From assembly GCF_030269445.1 (NCBI RefSeq), contig NZ_BSTJ01000009.1, positions 248,001 to 312,000 on the forward strand: a stretch of DNA of 64,000 bases, in the 5' to 3' direction. Under the pieces are notes generated by a model, which did no database searches, had not been told where the DNA came from, and worked only from the letters and a program-made list of their open reading frames with translations. Source of the stretch: Actinoallomurus iriomotensis. GTDB lineage: Bacteria > Actinomycetota > Actinomycetes > Streptosporangiales > Streptosporangiaceae. The position numbers and the translations under genes are program-made. Shown one piece after another: positions 1 to 6,883 of this stretch; position 1 is the stretch's first letter; every line of letters starts with the position of its first letter.

Positions 1-546
1 CCACGGCCGCCCGGTCTCCAGCCGCCCGACGGCGACCTTGAGCAGGTCGGAGGACGCCGGAAGCACGTCGACTTTGACCAGCGGATCGCGGACGGTGGCG
101 GCCAGGACGACGCGCCCGGGACGGGGTGAGGACACCCGTACGGCGTGGACGCCCCAGGAGTGCGCCAGCCGCTCGGCCGCGTCGGCGTAGTCGCCCGGCA
201 CTTGGCCCTCCAGCAGCGACAGGCTGACACGCCAGCCGTGCCGGGTCGGACGGGGCAGCCACATCCAGGGGGCGGTGTCGACGACGACCCGCTGGAAGCG
301 GCGGCGGACCGACACGATGCCCGTGGACGCGACCGCCCGTGGGACCACGGTGAACCACCAGCGGTGCCGCTTCTTCGTCAGGCCGCAGCCGAGTGCGACC
401 GAACGCCAGGTGATGCGGATGTTGATGGCCGCGAACAGGAAGCCGGCCACCGGCCAGAACGACTGGTAGTGAAAGCGGCGCCAGGCCCACAGCCCGACGG
501 CGCACGAGGCGGCGGTGCCGAGGATCGCCCACGCCGGTTCAGGCAA
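1..546 (-). CDS. FtsK/TraSA-type conjugative DNA translocase, N-terminal part (runs off the left edge)
   Basis: About 182 N-terminal residues of a protein read leftward and cut by the window edge. The start is a TTG at 544-546 that overlaps the TGA of the upstream gene (539-541), implying translational coupling. The N-terminus has hydrophobic segments around residues 3-17 and 22-36, then a basic stretch and a soluble part containing the motif DPLVKVDVLPASSDLLKVAV. This layout matches the membrane-proximal part of FtsK/SpoIIIE-type TraSA/TraB translocases of AICEs, which move double-stranded DNA between mycelia. The Walker motifs would lie outside the window, so the call rests on the N-terminal pattern and on the SCO3933-family and GntR neighbours typical of such elements. 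Confidence 0.72.
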   Translation of the reverse strand, partial: MPEPAWAILGTAASCAVGLWAWRRFHYQSFWPVAGFLFAAINIRITWRSVALGCGLTKKRHRWWFTVVPRAVASTGIVSVRRRFQRVVVDTAPWMWLPRPTRHGWRVSLSLLEGQVPGDYADAAERLAHSWGVHAVRVSSPRPGRVVLAATVRDPLVKVDVLPASSDLLKVAVGRLETGRPW

Positions 547-883
547 CGGCGATCCCCTCCTCGGCGGGGACGATTGAGGCGGCCCGGTAGGAGATGCCCC
601 AGCGGGCCTCGCCGCCCCGGGTCATCTCCCAGACGTAGCCGACCATGTCGACCGGCAGTACGGGCGTGCCGACGGTGACCGGCGGCTCACCGGACACCCC
701 GACGCGGATGAGTTCGATCCGGCCGGACTCGTCGGTGGCCGACAGCGCCACCTCGTACACCGTCTGGCCGCTCTTGTCGGTCTTGACCTCGCCGGTCTCC
801 TTGTTGAGCAACCGGGGACGAGGCGCAGCGACGCATACGAACGTCAGCTTGGCGACGTCGACAGGGATCGGGATATTGCGCAT
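539..883 (-). CDS. SCO3933-family AICE regulatory/accessory protein
   Basis: A 114-aa soluble protein starting MRNIPIPVDVAKLTFVC, with the family pattern IPVDV..L.FVC at the N-terminus, a KTDKSGQTVYEVAL segment and a C-terminal YVWEM...GISYRAASI. Proteins of this pattern sit directly upstream of ftsK/tra genes in actinomycete integrative elements and are usually annotated as SCO3933-family regulators. The molecular function is not established. The start ATG at 881-883 has a GGAGG on the minus strand about 8 nt upstream. It ends inside the start of the translocase gene, so both form one leftward operon from the divergent promoter at 884-1010. Confidence 0.75.
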   Translation of the reverse strand: MRNIPIPVDVAKLTFVCVAAPRPRLLNKETGEVKTDKSGQTVYEVALSATDESGRIELIRVGVSGEPPVTVGTPVLPVDMVGYVWEMTRGGEARWGISYRAASIVPAEEGIAVA

Positions 884-1010
884 TGGGAACCTCCTTAGTT
901 ACTTAGACAACATAGTCGACCTAGTCGACTGTGCAGTCAAGGACTTCGTGGTTGGCCATGTCGACCGGTTGTGCTGAACTAGAGGCCGACAGGCGACAGG
1001 AGAGGTGCGG
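884..1010. promoter_or_regulatory. Divergent control region with a palindromic operator (914-930)
   Basis: The interval between the leftward tra operon and the rightward GntR gene holds a perfect inverted repeat AGTCGAC-CTA-GTCGACT at 914-930. TAGTCGAC is repeated in tandem there, and a weaker copy (TTAGACAAC) precedes it at 903-911. GntR regulators of AICEs (KorSA in pSAM2) repress their own gene and transfer genes from such sites, so this is the likely operator. The palindrome is visible; the binding partner is inferred. Confidence 0.6.
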
Positions 1011-1376
1011 ATGGTCGAGAGGACGGGGCGGGCCGGCTATTTGCAGATCGCCGACGACCTGCGCGAGCGGATCCGTACCGGCGAGATGGCCCCGGGCTCC
1101 CCGCTGCCGTCGACCGCCCGGCTCGCCGAGACGTACGAGGTCTCGCTCGGCGTCGTGAAGATGGCCGTCGGAATCCTCCGTACGGAAGGCCTGGTCGTCG
1201 GCCAGCAGGGCAAGGGCGTCTTCGTCCGCGAGGGCGCGGCACCAGAACCGTCCGGCACGAGCGAGGACCCGCTCACCGAGATCCGCGCCGCGCTACGGGA
1301 GCAGTCGCGCCGCATCGAACGGCTTGAGGCGACCGTTGCCGAGCTGGGAGGCCGGTCCGCTTCGGCGAAGAAGTAG
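1011..1376 (+). CDS. GntR-family transcriptional regulator (KorSA-like)
   Basis: A 121-aa protein with an N-terminal GntR winged helix (IADDLRERIRTGEMAPGSPL, then LPSTARLAETYEVSLGVV and the wing GLVVGQQGKGVFV) and a short C-terminal coiled coil (LREQSRRIERLEATVAEL). There is no effector-binding domain, as in the small KorSA-type repressors that control AICE transfer and replication. The ATG at 1011 follows AGGAGAG at 998-1004; a GTG at 1005 is possible but lies too close to it. It faces the SCO3933/ftsK operon across a palindrome and probably represses both directions. Confidence 0.85.
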   Translation: MVERTGRAGYLQIADDLRERIRTGEMAPGSPLPSTARLAETYEVSLGVVKMAVGILRTEGLVVGQQGKGVFVREGAAPEPSGTSEDPLTEIRAALREQSRRIERLEATVAELGGRSASAKK

Positions 1377-1557
1377 GCCGGCTGTCCAGGACACGGCAGC
1401 CGTTCAGCCACCGCGCGTAACCCGCCGTCCGGCTCGGCGCCGTCGTGTCCAGACGGGTCCAGGGCGCCTCGTGACGCATCCCGAGCAGCGCGATGACGAA
1501 GCCGACGAGAACGGCGCAGCCGACCAGTCCGGCGGCGACCAGAGGGAGTGCGCTCAT
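1273..1557 (-). CDS. Small single-pass membrane protein of the element
   Basis: A 94-aa frame beginning MSALPLVAAGLVGCAVLVGF, one clear N-terminal transmembrane helix (residues 3-26) followed by a basic, low-complexity tail. The ATG at 1555-1557 overlaps the stop of the upstream zinc-ribbon gene (ATGA), which supports translation. The last ~100 nt run antisense through the 3' end of the GntR gene, so the real end may be functionally unimportant. No function is recognised; small membrane proteins of this kind accompany transfer genes in AICEs. Confidence 0.5.
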   Translation of the reverse strand: MSALPLVAAGLVGCAVLVGFVIALLGMRHEAPWTRLDTTAPSRTAGYARWLNGCRVLDSRPTSSPKRTGLPARQRSPQAVRCGATAPVARRGSR

Positions 1558-1769
1558 GTCCAGCTCACCCCCGCCTCGGCCTTACGGCTTGGCCGCCCGG
1601 CCGGACGCCGAGTTCCTCCAGGGCGCCGCGCAGCGATGCGCCGCCCGACCTGACGCCGCAGCCACCGCGCCCGGGCCCGGCACTTGAAGCACGACGTCCG
1701 GCCCTCCTCCAGCAGTGCGCCGCACTCGCAGGTGCCTTCCTCCTCGGGCGGGAAAACCTGGTCGGTCAT
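1554..1769 (-). CDS. Small zinc-ribbon protein
   Basis: A 71-aa protein with acidic N-terminus and the cysteine pattern CECG-x(9)-CFKC (Cys residues near 14, 16, 26 and 29), followed by a strongly basic tail. The C-x-C...C-x2-C arrangement suggests one zinc-binding knuckle. It starts at an ATG (1767-1769) preceded on its strand by AAAGGAGG and overlaps the next gene by four bases. Similar tiny Cys-rich proteins are common in actinomycete integrative elements; the role is unknown. Confidence 0.6.
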   Translation of the reverse strand: MTDQVFPPEEEGTCECGALLEEGRTSCFKCRARARWLRRQVGRRIAARRPGGTRRPAGRPSRKAEAGVSWT

Positions 1770-1859
1770 GTTCGTCCTCCTTTCTCCCGGAGTCCGCCTC
1801 GGTTGCGGACTGTGACACCGAGAATGCGGCGCGAAAGGGGGACAGGATCACTACAGGAT

Positions 1860-1879
1860 GGGACGTGTGCAGGACGTCC
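1860..1879 (+). promoter_or_regulatory. Tandem GGACGT boxes upstream of XRE-PLD gene 1
   Basis: GGACGT at 1861-1866 and GGACGTCC at 1872-1879 are direct repeats one helical turn apart, 47 nt before the ATG of the XRE-PLD gene; a further GGACGTCC lies at 1902-1909. The same tandem box occurs before the HD gene (3727-3743), the second XRE-PLD gene (4652-4668) and an orphan promoter at 26182-26198. Operator function is inferred from this recurrence. Confidence 0.55.
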
Positions 1880-1925
1880 GGTCTACGATTGCCGCGTCCC
1901 TGGACGTCCTTTCGAGACGGGTGGC

Positions 1926-2666
1926 ATGGCGAACGAGAGACTGCGCGCGGCATTGCTGGAACGTGGTGCCTCGGTGGCCGAGCTGGCCGAGGCCGTAGCG
2001 GTCGACCCGAAGACGGTCGAGCGGTGGATCACCCGGGGACGCACGCCGTACCGCAAGCATCGCTACGCCGTGGCGAGCTTCCTGCACGTGGACGAGAGCT
2101 ACCTGTGGCCGGACGCCTTGAGCTCCGAGCAGGTCGCCTCCGCGTCGGAGAGTGAGATCCTCACCGTCTATCCCCACCGCTGGGCGATTCCCCGGGACGC
2201 ATGGGGACGTCTGTTCGCCGCAGCCGAGCGCGAGATCGGCGTCCTCGTCTACAGCGCCCTGTTCCTCGCGGAGGACGCCGGCATCGTCCGGATGTTCAGC
2301 GAGAAGGCCGCGGCCGGCGTACGGGTGCGGATCCTGCTCGGCGACCCGGACTCCCCGCAGGTGGCCGAGCGTGGCGAGGAAGAAGGCGTCGGCGAGGGGA
2401 TGGCGGCGCGGATCCGGAACGCGTTCGTGCTCTACAAGCCGTTGCGGGGGCTGGACGGGGTGGAGATCCGGTTGCATCGCACAGTGCTCTACAACTCGAT
2501 CTACCGGAGCGACGACCAGATCCTCGTCAACACCCATATCTACGGGGCCACCGCGGCCAACTCGCCCGCGCTCCATCTGCAGCGGGTGCCAGGAGGCGAC
2601 ATGGTGACGACCTACCTGGAAAGCTTCGAGCGGGTCTGGGACGAGGCCACCCCGTTGGATTCCTGA
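1926..2666 (+). CDS. XRE-type DNA-binding regulator with C-terminal PLD-like domain (copy 1)
   Basis: A 246-aa protein. Residues ~5-60 form an XRE helix-turn-helix (VAELAEAVAVDPKTVERWIT). Residues ~80-240 resemble a phospholipase-D-like fold (VYSALFLAEDAGI, then GVRVRILLGDPDS and LVNTHIYG) but lack a canonical HxK-x4-D motif, so a ligand or nucleic-acid sensing role is more likely than hydrolysis. The ATG at 1926 follows a GGGTGG. The Nudix gene begins 3 nt after its stop, so the two are co-translated. Upstream tandem GGACGT boxes are shared with copy 2 and the HD gene. Such proteins are widespread in actinomycetes but their role is unproven. Confidence 0.8.
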   Translation: MANERLRAALLERGASVAELAEAVAVDPKTVERWITRGRTPYRKHRYAVASFLHVDESYLWPDALSSEQVASASESEILTVYPHRWAIPRDAWGRLFAAAEREIGVLVYSALFLAEDAGIVRMFSEKAAAGVRVRILLGDPDSPQVAERGEEEGVGEGMAARIRNAFVLYKPLRGLDGVEIRLHRTVLYNSIYRSDDQILVNTHIYGATAANSPALHLQRVPGGDMVTTYLESFERVWDEATPLDS

Positions 2667-2668
2667 CC

Positions 2669-3145
2669 ATGGCGCGCCGCATCGACTACTTCGACGACCC
2701 GAACGCGCCGGCCGCCAACAGCCTGGTCCCGTCCGTGAACGTCGTCGTGGCCGACGACGCTGGACGCCTGTTGATGATCCGTCGTACCGACAATGACAAC
2801 TGGGCGGTGCCCGGGGGCGCGATCGACCTGGGGGAGTCGCTGCCGCAGGCGGCTGTCCGGGAGACCTTGGAGGAGACCGGTGTCACCTGTGAGATCACCG
2901 GGCTTGTCGGCATCTACTCCGACCCCCGGCATGTGGTCCTCTACACCTCGGACGGCGAGGCACGGCAGGAGTTCTCCATCGTGCTCACGGCCCGGCCCGT
3001 CTCCGGAGAACCGACCACGAGTGACGAATCTCGCGAGGTCCGCTGGGTGCCGCGCGACGACGTCACCGGACTCGCCATGGACCGCTCAATGCGGATGCGG
3101 ATCGAGCACTACCTAGCCGGAGACGTCCGTCCGTACATCGGGTAG
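2669..3145 (+). CDS. Nudix hydrolase
   Basis: A 158-aa protein with a complete Nudix box starting GAIDLGE and ending RETLEETGV (residues ~50-72), matching G-x5-E-x7-REUxEExGU. The family hydrolyses nucleoside diphosphates linked to another group, using a divalent metal held by the box glutamates; substrate cannot be told from sequence. The ATG lies two bases past the stop of the XRE-PLD gene, so both are one transcript and probably one function. It ends convergently, overlapping the HD gene by 33 bp. Confidence 0.92.
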   Translation: MARRIDYFDDPNAPAANSLVPSVNVVVADDAGRLLMIRRTDNDNWAVPGGAIDLGESLPQAAVRETLEETGVTCEITGLVGIYSDPRHVVLYTSDGEARQEFSIVLTARPVSGEPTTSDESREVRWVPRDDVTGLAMDRSMRMRIEHYLAGDVRPYIG

Positions 3146-3679
3146 CGCGCTCTCGATGGCCCGCACCGCCGAGGTGATGCACGGTGTCGCGGCCGAAATC
3201 GAGCGGCTGACCAGGTGCTCTGGCCCGTAGCGAGAGTGGATCTCGGCGAGCCGGTCGGCGACGTCGAGGTGGATCCCGTCCGGGCCGGTCGTCATGTCGC
3301 AGTAGGTCAGTGCCTCAGCGAGCTCAGGACGTTCGGGGTCGAACTCGGCGACGAGCGTGTCGTGGAGGCCGCGCTCGGTCGCCTCGTACGTGGCGCACGA
3401 GTGATGCGCCACCAGCCGGCACAGCCGTTCGTCCGCGCCGTGGACGTCGCGCAGATAACGCGCCCCATCCAGCGAGTGGAACCCGGTGTCCACGATCTCG
3501 GGTGAGTAGCCGATGTCGTGCAGCCACGCGGCGGCGGCCAGCAGATCGGCCTCACCGGCCAGGAGAGGAGCCAGGGACTCGGCGCGGCCGGCGACGCCTT
3601 GCGTGTGCGCCCAACGTCGAGGAAGAGGACGCTCTAGGAGTTGCCGGGCGAGGTCGCGCGCCCACGAGGCGTGTTCCAT
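3113..3679 (-). CDS. HD-domain phosphohydrolase
   Basis: A 188-aa HD-fold protein. Histidine of RRWAHTQGVAGRA, the HD pair in AAAWLHDIGYSPEI, HH in CRLVAHHSC and the later YCDMTTGPDG give the metal-binding H...HD...H...D series. HD proteins of this size cleave phosphoester bonds of nucleotides; the substrate is unknown. ATG at 3679 is chosen; a GTG at 3688 is also in frame and no strong ribosome site decides. It is convergent with the Nudix gene, and its upstream DNA carries tandem GACGTCC boxes like those before both XRE-PLD genes, suggesting common control. Confidence 0.85.
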   Translation of the reverse strand: MEHASWARDLARQLLERPLPRRWAHTQGVAGRAESLAPLLAGEADLLAAAAWLHDIGYSPEIVDTGFHSLDGARYLRDVHGADERLCRLVAHHSCATYEATERGLHDTLVAEFDPERPELAEALTYCDMTTGPDGIHLDVADRLAEIHSRYGPEHLVSRSISAATPCITSAVRAIESALPDVRTDVSG

Positions 3680-3726
3680 ACGGTTCACGATAGGTCGGCG
3701 TCAGATGGCGAGGCGGCTTTGAGGAT

Positions 3727-3743
3727 GGACGTCCCAGGACGTC
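3727..3743 (-). promoter_or_regulatory. Tandem GGACGTC boxes upstream of the HD gene
   Basis: On the + strand GGACGTC occurs at 3727-3733 and 3737-3743, spaced 10 bp. They sit in the short gap between the GntR stop and the HD start, so they would act on the leftward HD gene. This is the same architecture as at 1861 and 4652. Confidence 0.5.
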
Positions 3744-3750
3744 TCACTTG

Positions 3751-4209
3751 CTAGTGATCACGGACGAAACGACCTTTGCCCTGCTTGGTGATGATCAGTC
3801 CTTCCCGTTCCAGCAGCATGAACGCCTGCCGGACCGTGTTCCGCGATGCGCTGTGGCGACGCCGAAGATCGGTCTCGCTCGGCAGCATCGCCCCGACCGC
3901 AAGGACGCCAGACCTGATCCTGTCTCTCAACTCGGCGGCGATGGCGGCGTAGAGGTACGGCACCGCGACGGCCGGGTCATCGCGGTGCCGTACCAGCCGC
4001 CCTTTGGAGGGAATCGTGGCGATCAGGCCGTCCTCTTCCAGGACGCCCAGTGCGCGGCGGACGGTGTTGCGCGCGACGCGGAACTCCGCACACAGCTCCG
4101 CCTCGGATGGGAGGTAACCGCCCGCCGGATATCGCCCGGAGGTGATCCGCATCCGGAGCCGCTCCGCGATCAGGGGGAAGACGCGGTAGCCGCTCGGTAG
4201 CTCACCCAC
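3751..4209 (-). CDS. Regulator with two tandem GntR winged-helix domains
   Basis: About 152 aa made of two GntR-type winged helices and no effector domain. The first is LIAERLRMRITSGRY...LPSEAELCAEFRVARNTVRR...GRLVRHR; the second is AIAAELRDRIRSGVL...LPSETDLRRRHSASRNTVRQ...GKGRFVR. Duplication of the DNA-binding unit within one chain is unusual and would suit a tandem operator such as the paired GGACGTC boxes nearby. The start is taken as GTG 4207-4209, 13 nt after the upstream gene's stop; the frame is open further upstream but overlaps that gene. It forms a leftward operon with the 4223-4558 gene. Confidence 0.8.
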   Translation of the reverse strand: MGELPSGYRVFPLIAERLRMRITSGRYPAGGYLPSEAELCAEFRVARNTVRRALGVLEEDGLIATIPSKGRLVRHRDDPAVAVPYLYAAIAAELRDRIRSGVLAVGAMLPSETDLRRRHSASRNTVRQAFMLLEREGLIITKQGKGRFVRDH

Positions 4210-4222
4210 TCCGATTCCGACC

Positions 4223-4558
4223 TCAGGACGTGTGTTCGTCGAGGGCCTGCGACCGGTACCCGCCGGAGTCGACTGCCGCCTGTTCGGGCCAGCCTTTCTC
4301 GACGACGCGAGCGATCCGGTCGGCGGCGTCCTCGACACGATGAGATGACACGCGCTCGTCGTGTCCGTTGCCCCAGGTGAACCACCAAAGGCTCAGGTTG
4401 ACGTTTACGCGCCGGGTGACCAACTTGCTGTCGGCCACCGTCAGACAGGGCCAACCCGTGTCGTCGACGCCCGCAATCGCGCTGACACCGCGACGGTGCA
4501 GGGCGCCGAGGAGATCGGCCAGCGCCTGCCTCTCCGCTGATGGGGAAGGCTGCTCCAT
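4223..4558 (-). CDS. Conserved hypothetical protein, 111 aa
   Basis: A soluble protein starting MEQPSPSAERQALADLLGAL, with a WPCLTVADSKLVTRRVNVNL core and LWWFTWGNGHDERVS, tryptophan- and aromatic-rich in the middle. ATG at 4556-4558 is preceded by GAGGAG at a good distance, which decides the start over a longer frame. It is the first gene of a leftward pair with the double-GntR regulator. I do not recognise a catalytic motif. Small proteins of this type are common beside GntR/XRE genes in Streptomyces and Actinomadura; the function is unknown. Confidence 0.65.
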   Translation of the reverse strand: MEQPSPSAERQALADLLGALHRRGVSAIAGVDDTGWPCLTVADSKLVTRRVNVNLSLWWFTWGNGHDERVSSHRVEDAADRIARVVEKGWPEQAAVDSGGYRSQALDEHTS

Positions 4559-4651
4559 CCGGGGACTCCTCGCCGACTCGATGAGCGATCTGGTCACGCT
4601 CCGTGTTGAAGAGCTTCCTGCCTGACGAGGAACGTCTATACCTTGAGTGTG

Positions 4652-4668
4652 GGACGTCTAGGGACTTC
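4652..4668 (+). promoter_or_regulatory. Tandem GGACGTC/GGACTTC boxes before XRE-PLD gene 2
   Basis: GGACGTC at 4652-4658 and GGACTTC at 4662-4668 are 10 bp apart and followed by TTGTGTTAGCGT, 46 nt before the start codon. The 30-bp block 4651-4680 closely matches the orphan copy at 26181-26210, differing at only a handful of bases. Probable promoter-operator. Confidence 0.55.
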
Positions 4669-4714
4669 TTGTGTTAGCGTCGCCCGTGTCCTGAGCCCTC
4701 GCGGGAGGTCACCC

Positions 4715-5449
4715 GTGAACGAGAACCTTCGCCATGCGCTGATCGGCGCGCGTCTGCAAGCCGTCGACGTCGCTTCAGCCCTGGGAGTCGACCCGAAGAC
4801 GGTCGAACGCTGGATCACCGGCCGCGTCCCCTACCCGCGCCACCGCTGGGCGGTCGCCGATCTCGTCGGCGTGGAGGAGTCCGACCTGTGGCCCGAGCTC
4901 GACCAGCGCCGCCGCACGGCCGGCTGCGGCCTGGTCGCGATGTACCCACAGCGCTGCACCGTCCCGCACAACGTATGGCGGCATATCTTCCGAGGCGCTG
5001 AGCAGGAGATCGACATCCTCGTCTACAGCGGCTTGTTCCTCGCCGAGGACGCCGGGATTCAGAGCATCCTGTCCGACCGCGCCAACGCCGGCGTACGAGT
5101 CCGCATCCTGCTCGGAGACCCCGACGATCCCCACATCGCCGACCGCGGAGCCGAAGAAGGCATCGGCGCCGAGGTCATGGCCGCCCGCGTCCGTAACGCG
5201 CTCACCCTCTACCGCTCACTGCGCGAGGTCGAAGGAGTCGAGCTGCGGTTGCACCGAAGCCCGCTGTACGCATCGATCTACCGCGCCGACGCCGATGTGA
5301 TGGTCAATCCACACATCTACGCGACCCCAGCCGCCCAGGCCCCGATCCTCCACTTCCGTACTGCTGAGGAGAGTGGGCCGGCGAGCGCCTACCTCGACGC
5401 CTTCGAGCATGTCTGGACCGAAGCCCAACCCGCGACCAGCGCCTGCTAA
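4715..5449 (+). CDS. XRE-type DNA-binding regulator with C-terminal PLD-like domain (copy 2)
   Basis: A 244-aa paralogue of the 1926-2666 protein. It has the XRE helix-turn-helix (DVASALGVDPKTVERWITG) at residues ~14-35 and the same PLD-like part (DILVYSGLFLAEDAGIQSIL, ANAGVRVRILLGDPDD, MVNPHIYA). Again no HxK-x4-D motif is seen. The GTG at 4715 follows GGGAGG at 4703-4708. Unlike copy 1 it has no Nudix partner. The pair brackets the Nudix, HD and double-GntR genes, which suggests one regulatory unit or successive acquisitions. Confidence 0.8.
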   Translation: MNENLRHALIGARLQAVDVASALGVDPKTVERWITGRVPYPRHRWAVADLVGVEESDLWPELDQRRRTAGCGLVAMYPQRCTVPHNVWRHIFRGAEQEIDILVYSGLFLAEDAGIQSILSDRANAGVRVRILLGDPDDPHIADRGAEEGIGAEVMAARVRNALTLYRSLREVEGVELRLHRSPLYASIYRADADVMVNPHIYATPAAQAPILHFRTAEESGPASAYLDAFEHVWTEAQPATSAC

Positions 5450-5552
5450 ACCGCCCCCTCAACGCCGTCTTGAGCTTGGCCGCGCCCGGCCAGACCAAGA
5501 TCGAAAGAGACTTATCTTCACGTCTTCAAGGGCGCCCGCTACGCGGTCGCCG

Positions 5553-5610
5553 CCGGTCAGCCCGGGCCGAGCGTGCGGCCTCTTCGGGCCGACCCGCCCC
5601 GGCTGACCGG
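5553..5610. terminator. 10-bp perfect inverted repeat, possible terminator
   Basis: CCGGTCAGCC at 5553-5562 pairs exactly with GGCTGACCGG at 5601-5610, with a GC-rich loop that can pair further. It lies 100 bp after the XRE-PLD stop and before the PIN gene. There is no T-run, so termination is only a guess. Confidence 0.4.
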
Positions 5611-5729
5611 CCGCAGCCCGACAGTGAACCACCAGGGAAGTGAAATAGCTCCCCCTCGCCATCCTGGCGCGACTACAGTTTCAAGGCCGACCCGAGCCTA
5701 CTGTCCGGCTAAACCTCTGGGAGGTGCCG

Positions 5730-6500
5730 ATGGAGTTCTTCGACACGCAACTTCTCGTGCATGCTTCGGAAGGACGGACATCCCTGGAGTCGAGTGATCC
5801 CTGGATCTCTTCCGTAGTTGCCCAGGAGTTTTTGCTATTTCAAAAATCGGGAGGTGAAAGCAACGATTATTACTTGCCTCTAGTTCCGAAGCGAGATAGA
5901 GGTATATGGGTATCGCGTGCTCTCGCCGACTATGCCAGGAGTCATCCGCCAGCAGCCCGCCTGCGGAGTGGAAAGCGCAGAACCGACTCTATAATACTGG
6001 AGTTCGGCGACACTTTCCCCGTGACGGTCGAGTACTCGCATCGAGCGATCGCCAATGCTCTAAATGCACGCATGGTGCCATTCATTCTGGCGTACGCCGA
6101 GTGTGTCGACGCGGCTTCGCGGCGAGTGATCAAATCAAGGTTGCGCTTCTTGTGTGACGTCGGCATTAAATGTAAGCCACTTACCGATAGATCAGCTCGT
6201 CTCGCGCAAGACCTGCTGCGAGACTTCACAGAGCGCTATACCATCAAAAACAATTTCAGGAACACGCTTAACGACATCATGATCCTCGCGATCGCCTTGG
6301 ATGAGCGTGCTCGGCTCCTTACAGACGACCGTCTTCTGGCCATCTTTTCCGAAGACTTTCTCACAGACACGGTACTCGGAAGCGAAAATTTGTATGAGAT
6401 CGACCTGTCCGAGGATGTCGGGAAAATTGATCGTCGCCCCCCGCTAGAGTCAAAGGGATATATCAATTCCCGATGGCGAGTTAGGTACGGCCCCGTGTAG
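5730..6500 (+). CDS. PIN-domain protein (putative RNase), low-GC cargo gene
   Basis: A 256-aa protein. The N-terminal MEFFDTQLLVHA places the first PIN aspartate at residue 5 and VVAQEF gives the glutamate near 33. The C-terminal third (NTLNDIMILAIALDERARLL, then TDDRLL) carries the later acidic residues of a PIN active site. PIN domains are metal-dependent RNases, often toxins. ATG 5730 follows GGGAGG at 5719-5724. The ~100-residue insert between the acidic residues makes it longer than VapC toxins (~130 aa), and there is no small antitoxin gene beside it. Its AT-rich codons differ from its neighbours and point to recent transfer. A standalone defence nuclease is one possibility. Confidence 0.7.
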   Translation: MEFFDTQLLVHASEGRTSLESSDPWISSVVAQEFLLFQKSGGESNDYYLPLVPKRDRGIWVSRALADYARSHPPAARLRSGKRRTDSIILEFGDTFPVTVEYSHRAIANALNARMVPFILAYAECVDAASRRVIKSRLRFLCDVGIKCKPLTDRSARLAQDLLRDFTERYTIKNNFRNTLNDIMILAIALDERARLLTDDRLLAIFSEDFLTDTVLGSENLYEIDLSEDVGKIDRRPPLESKGYINSRWRVRYGPV

Positions 6501-6883
6501 TCCGAACCTCGGTTGAGCGAGCGCGAAGCGGGGGTCTCGCGACCCCCAGCCCCCGCGGGGCCGGAGGGTACGCCCGCGCGAATCCGTCTGTCACACCGTC
6601 TCGCCGTTCGCGCGGGCGCACCCTCCGGGACGGACGTGCATGCTAACGGTGGCACTAACAGCAGAGGTGGATGACCTTGGACGGATGTGGACGGGCAGGA
6701 CGTTGCGGCGCCGGCCAAGGGCATCTGGGGATGTGTCTAGGCGGTTTTGATCTTGCTACGGATCAGGTGCTGACCTGCCGAATTCGGCTGTTGCAGCAAG
6801 CGGCGCTGGCTGCCTCGGCCACGACGGCCGCCGACGACCAGGCCGGCCTTTAGCTGTCTTACGGAAGATCAAGCCATGCGCAT
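6501..6883. other. Non-coding interval with a 22-bp inverted repeat and GCTAAC boxes
   Basis: No convincing gene is seen. Arms at 6561-6582 and 6607-6628 (CCGGAGGGTACGCCCGCGCG..., one mismatch in 22 bp) can form a strong stem with a 24-nt loop. Just after it, GCTAACGGTGGCACTAACAGC at 6642-6662 holds two CTAAC boxes like those at 15663-15681. The stem could terminate the PIN gene or be part of an old recombination site. Confidence 0.45.

Noticed and set aside
1926-5449. XRE-PLD proteins as active phospholipases
   Set aside because: The C-terminal domains lack the HxK-x4-D motif needed for PLD catalysis.
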